The notes under the pieces were generated by a model. The model made no database searches, was not told the origin of the DNA, and saw only the letters and a program-made list of their open reading frames with translations. From assembly GCF_938010505.1 (NCBI RefSeq), contig NZ_CALLVP010000051.1:1-18417 (forward strand): a stretch of 18,417 nt of DNA, in the 5' to 3' direction. This DNA is from an uncultured Veillonella sp. GTDB lineage: Bacteria > Bacillota > Negativicutes > Veillonellales > Veillonellaceae. The translations under genes and the position numbers were made by a program. This document shows positions 15,807-18,417 of this stretch, piece by piece. Position 1 is the first letter of the stretch; each line of letters opens with the position of its first letter.

Positions 15807-15881
15807 AAAGAGATTTCATCCATGCTAATAGGAATCAGTTTCATCTTGGATATTCCACAATCGCATAAACAAAATCTCTTT
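15807..15881 (-). terminator. Long-loop terminator-like element after the first late acyltransferase
   Basis: Perfect 10-bp arms AAAGAGATTT (15807-15816) and AAATCTCTTT (15872-15881) enclose 55 bases. On the minus strand the second arm runs into a T-rich tract (TTTTTATTTT), and the element starts 11 nt after the acyltransferase stop. Inside, GGAAT (15831-15835) can pair with ATTCC (15852-15856), and TTTCATC occurs twice (15814 and 15839). Termination of block A is the likely role, but the loop is unusually long for a plain terminator. Confidence 0.6.
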
Positions 15882-15892
15882 AAAATTATTAA

Positions 15893-16795
15893 CTATTGAA
15901 AAACATCAGGTGGTGTATCTATTTGTTCACCATAAAAACGACGAGTCCATTTCCAACGGTTATGAAGCCAAAACCAATCTTCAGGATATCGCCGAATATA
16001 ATCTTCAATAAACTCATTTAGACGAGTTGTTGTTACCGCTATATCGCGCTTTTTATCATCTGTGCGTTCCACATAAATTGGTGGATGCGCTTCAATCTCA
16101 TGTTTCTCAGAAAACGGACTATAATGTATGGTTACAAAAATAATAGGCACATCTTGCATACGAGCCAGTACAGCTGGCCCCGCAGCCGTCAATGTTTCAT
16201 AGCCAAAGAATGGTGCAAGAACGCCATCATCACCAGGGTCCTGATCCATAATAAGGCCTAAAAATGCACCTTTTTTTAGTTCATTAATCATTTCACGAAC
16301 ACCTGTTTTATAGGTCACATGTTGATGCATAATCCGACGATATTCATTGATAAACTTATCCGCATCACCATTCTGTTTCATAGCCACAGAAATCAGCGGA
16401 TACCCTTCAGAAGCAAGAACGGCACCTAGGAGTTCCCAGTTACCACTATGAACAGCGGCTAAGATTGCACCTCGACCATTTTCTAAGGCATCATCTAAGT
16501 ACTCTCGATTAATAAACTCCACCATATCTTTGTATGCACCATCTTTAATTTCAGGATAGCGCAATACATCAATAATCATACGGCCAAAGCGTGTAGTGCT
16601 AGCTTTCGCAATACGTCGAGCTTCTTTAGGATCATCTGTAATATTACAGAATAAAATTTGGCCTATCGCTAGGCGCTTGCGTTTAGGTGGCACCACTAAC
16701 CACGCAATTTCACCTAGCAATGTACCAATAGCATATTGCAAACCTTTAGGTAATAAGCAAATAAAGGCACTAAAGATTTTCATAAACCTATACAT
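15893..16795 (-). CDS. LpxL/LpxM (HtrB/MsbB)-family lipid A late acyltransferase, copy near lpxD
   Basis: Second member of the late acyltransferase family in the window, expected to place a secondary acyl chain on lipid A. The 300 residues include an N-terminal hydrophobic stretch (about 6-35), the catalytic H-x4-E motif HSGNWE (H116, E121), LIMDQDPGDDGV, FFGYETLTAAGPA and a C-terminal PEDWFWLHNRWKW. It aligns with the copy near lptC in the same motif order but differs in most other residues, so it is a diverged paralogue, not a recent duplicate. ATG 16795 lies 12 nt after AAGGAG at the end of lpxD, a long spacing; an in-frame ATG at 16783 is even farther. It follows lpxD by 6 nt and ends block A. 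Confidence 0.92.
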   Translation of the reverse strand: MYRFMKIFSAFICLLPKGLQYAIGTLLGEIAWLVVPPKRKRLAIGQILFCNITDDPKEARRIAKASTTRFGRMIIDVLRYPEIKDGAYKDMVEFINREYLDDALENGRGAILAAVHSGNWELLGAVLASEGYPLISVAMKQNGDADKFINEYRRIMHQHVTYKTGVREMINELKKGAFLGLIMDQDPGDDGVLAPFFGYETLTAAGPAVLARMQDVPIIFVTIHYSPFSEKHEIEAHPPIYVERTDDKKRDIAVTTTRLNEFIEDYIRRYPEDWFWLHNRWKWTRRFYGEQIDTPPDVFQ

Positions 16796-16801
16796 GGATT
16801 A

Positions 16802-17833
16802 TTAGCTCTCCTTAAGCTGTGCTTTCAAAGCGTCAATTTCTTTTTGTAATTGTTTTACAGTTTTCACCATTTCTGGCAAACGATTCTCGTAAGCAGCCAA
16901 TTTTAACCACTCTTTATGAGGTCTCATTGGATACCCAGCCATAACAGAATTAGATGGTACATTGCCAGTAATTCCTGTTTTACCTGCAAATTGTACATTA
17001 TCTCCAATTGTAATATGACCAGTACAGCCTGTTTGTCCTGCAAAGATTACATGGTTACCACATTTTGTACTACCTGCAATCCCAACCTGTGCAATCAAGA
17101 AACAATCTTCTCCAATCTCAACATTGTGGCCAAGGTGAACAAGATTGTCAATTTTTGTACCGCGACGTACCAAGGTAGATCCCATTGTAGCATTATCAAC
17201 AGTAGTGCAAGAACCAATTTCTACATCATCTTCAAGAATAACATTGCCTACTTGAGGAATATGCGTATGAATACCATTTTCTGTGGCAAAGCCAAAACCT
17301 TCACCACCGATAACTGCTTTAGCACGCAATACAACGCGTTTACCCAAAATACAGTTCTCATGTACGATAGCACCTGCATAGATATCAGAATCTTCCCCAA
17401 TTCGTACATTATGACCAATATATACATAAGGTCGAATTGTTACATTATCACCGATAACAGCATTATCATTAATAACACAATAGGCACCAATAGCTACATT
17501 TTTACCAAGTGTAACATTCTTGCCAATAATAGCTGTACTATGCACTTCACGGGGAACTACAACAGGTGGATGGAATACTTCTAGTACTTGTGCAAATGCG
17601 GATTTTGCATTATCAACTACGATTTGCGCCATCGGTGCATCTTTTACTTCAGATTCAACGATAACAGCACCCGCTTGACATAATGCAATATGTTCAACAT
17701 ATTCACCGATTGCAAAAGTTATAGATTGTTTTACAGCTTGTTCAAAGCTACGTGTCTCAGTAATGACAATAGACTCATCACCTATAAGGCGCCCGCCTAC
17801 TAAATTTGCGAGTTCCTGTAAAGTTTTTTCCAA
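16802..17833 (-). CDS. lpxD: UDP-3-O-acylglucosamine N-acyltransferase LpxD
   Basis: Adds the N-linked 3-hydroxyacyl chain to UDP-3-O-acyl-glucosamine, the third lipid A step. The 343-residue protein has an N-terminal uridine-binding domain (about 1-98), then many hexapeptide repeats of a left-handed beta-helix (about 99-290). A C-terminal helix (about 315-342) is rich in K, E, Q and L. H236 in LVHLGHN corresponds to the catalytic histidine (E. coli H239), and IGGEGFGFA is a typical LpxD insert. The start is TTG at 17833, with GGAGGAG 6 nt upstream. It lies 30 nt after the OmpH-like gene, an arrangement that recalls the skp-lpxD neighbourhood of proteobacteria. Confidence 0.97.
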   Translation of the reverse strand: MEKTLQELANLVGGRLIGDESIVITETRSFEQAVKQSITFAIGEYVEHIALCQAGAVIVESEVKDAPMAQIVVDNAKSAFAQVLEVFHPPVVVPREVHSTAIIGKNVTLGKNVAIGAYCVINDNAVIGDNVTIRPYVYIGHNVRIGEDSDIYAGAIVHENCILGKRVVLRAKAVIGGEGFGFATENGIHTHIPQVGNVILEDDVEIGSCTTVDNATMGSTLVRRGTKIDNLVHLGHNVEIGEDCFLIAQVGIAGSTKCGNHVIFAGQTGCTGHITIGDNVQFAGKTGITGNVPSNSVMAGYPMRPHKEWLKLAAYENRLPEMVKTVKQLQKEIDALKAQLKES

Positions 17834-17839
17834 GGTAAA

Positions 17840-17848
17840 CTCCTCCCC
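17840..17848 (-). promoter_or_regulatory. Ribosome-binding site that decides the TTG start of lpxD
   Basis: GGGGAGGAG lies 6 nt before TTG 17833. It is the strongest match in the 30-nt gap after the OmpH-like gene and fixes the non-ATG start. Confidence 0.75.
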
Positions 17849-17863
17849 TGTGATAATCTCTAA

Positions 17864-18391
17864 TTATTGTGCGGCTTCAGTAGTGCCTGTCGCAGCTTGA
17901 CCTGCTTGTTGTGCATTTTGTTGAGCTTCTTGTTGTTCCTCAGCTTTTATTGCTTCTTCAGCTTCTTTAATTTGAGTATCAGAAGCTTTACCCATCTTAG
18001 TGATCAACTCTTCAGTTACATCAGCGCCACCACCTACAACAGCACCTTTTTCAATAACAACATCAAGTTTTTTCTCTTTTACAAGTTCATTAATTTTTTG
18101 TTCTTGATATTGACGGTATTCTTGTGCTTTTGCATTAGTAAAAGCAGTTAATTCTTGAGATGCTTGATTATAAACATTTTGCTTAGAAGCATCATCAGCA
18201 GCGTCAATTCTTTTATTCAACTCAGCTTTTTTAGCATTGATTTCTTGAGAAATAGCAATACCTTTTTCAGTACTATTAGCTACTTTCATTGTATCAACAT
18301 AACCGATATTATTGGAACCACAGCCACCTAAAATCGCTATGGACGCTACTAAAGTTGCACTCAATACTAAAGATTTAATACGTTTATTCAT
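17864..18391 (-). CDS. ompH: OmpH/Skp-like chaperone with a lipoprotein signal peptide
   Basis: Probable periplasmic-side chaperone of the OmpH/Skp family, which handles unfolded outer-membrane proteins. The 175-residue product starts with KR, a hydrophobic core and the lipobox LGGC, so signal peptidase II cleavage before C24 and lipid anchoring are predicted. Classical Skp is soluble. The mature part begins IGYVDTMKVANS, as OmpH proteins do. It continues with a long charged helical region (about 45-110) and GADVTEELITKMGK, corresponding to the family's C-terminal strand and helix. The last 33 residues are low-complexity, rich in E, A and Q. AAGGAG lies 7 nt before the ATG. The promoter and any preceding gene lie outside the window. 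Confidence 0.88.
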   Translation of the reverse strand: MNKRIKSLVLSATLVASIAILGGCGSNNIGYVDTMKVANSTEKGIAISQEINAKKAELNKRIDAADDASKQNVYNQASQELTAFTNAKAQEYRQYQEQKINELVKEKKLDVVIEKGAVVGGGADVTEELITKMGKASDTQIKEAEEAIKAEEQQEAQQNAQQAGQAATGTTEAAQ

Positions 18392-18417
18392 TATATAACT
18401 CCTTATTGAACTCGATA

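Noticed and set aside
13600..17550. Periodic sequence similarity within and between lpxA and lpxD
   Set aside because: Explained by the hexapeptide repeats of the left-handed beta-helix fold, not by DNA repeats or CRISPR.
16916..17584. Plus-strand open frame of 222 codons opposite lpxD
   Set aside because: It lies wholly antisense to a clear lpxD, is rich in Cys, Asn and Thr as expected from reading hexapeptide repeats backwards, has no good ribosome-binding site and resembles no family.

Overview
The window is one long block of genes for making and exporting lipopolysaccharide (LPS). Every recognised gene is on the minus strand, so transcription runs from high to low coordinates. Base composition is AT-rich, ribosome-binding sites are strong (AGGAGG type), and TTG and GTG starts occur. 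The proteins resemble those of Firmicutes but encode an outer-membrane pathway. This fits a diderm Firmicute of the class Negativicutes, most likely Veillonella or a close relative. The taxon is an inference from protein character and gene order, not from a marker gene.

Layout in transcription order. Block A (18391 to about 15807): an OmpH/Skp-like lipoprotein, lpxD and a first LpxL/LpxM-family acyltransferase, closed by a terminator-like structure with a long loop. Block B (15708 to 13505): a clear sigma-70-type promoter, then lpxC, fabZ and lpxA, closed by a perfect intrinsic terminator. A 321-base AT-rich gap follows. Block C (13213 to the left edge): lpxI, lpxB, msbA, waaA/kdtA, lpxK, kdsB, kdsA, kdsD, kdsC, a second LpxL/LpxM-family acyltransferase, lptC, lptA, lptB and a truncated LptF/LptG-type permease gene that runs off the left edge. 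Genes in block C are tightly packed, with 1-, 8- and 14-nt overlaps suggesting translational coupling.

Together the genes cover nearly the whole Raetz pathway. LpxA, LpxC and LpxD acylate UDP-GlcNAc, LpxI (in place of LpxH) removes UMP, LpxB joins the disaccharide and LpxK phosphorylates it. KdsD, KdsA, KdsC and KdsB make CMP-Kdo, WaaA adds Kdo, and two late acyltransferases complete lipid A. MsbA flips the product, and LptB, LptF/G, LptC and LptA extract it and carry it toward the outer membrane. LptD and LptE are not in the window.

No RNA genes, mobile elements, CRISPR arrays or plus-strand genes could be supported. I found no new multi-gene system. The points most worth a second look are regulatory (a palindrome inside the lpxC promoter spacer, a hairpin upstream of it, and the long-loop element after the first acyltransferase) and a few protein details: the lipidated OmpH, an LpxK without a clear N-terminal membrane helix, a WaaA motif substitution, and a KdsA of the metal-dependent class.
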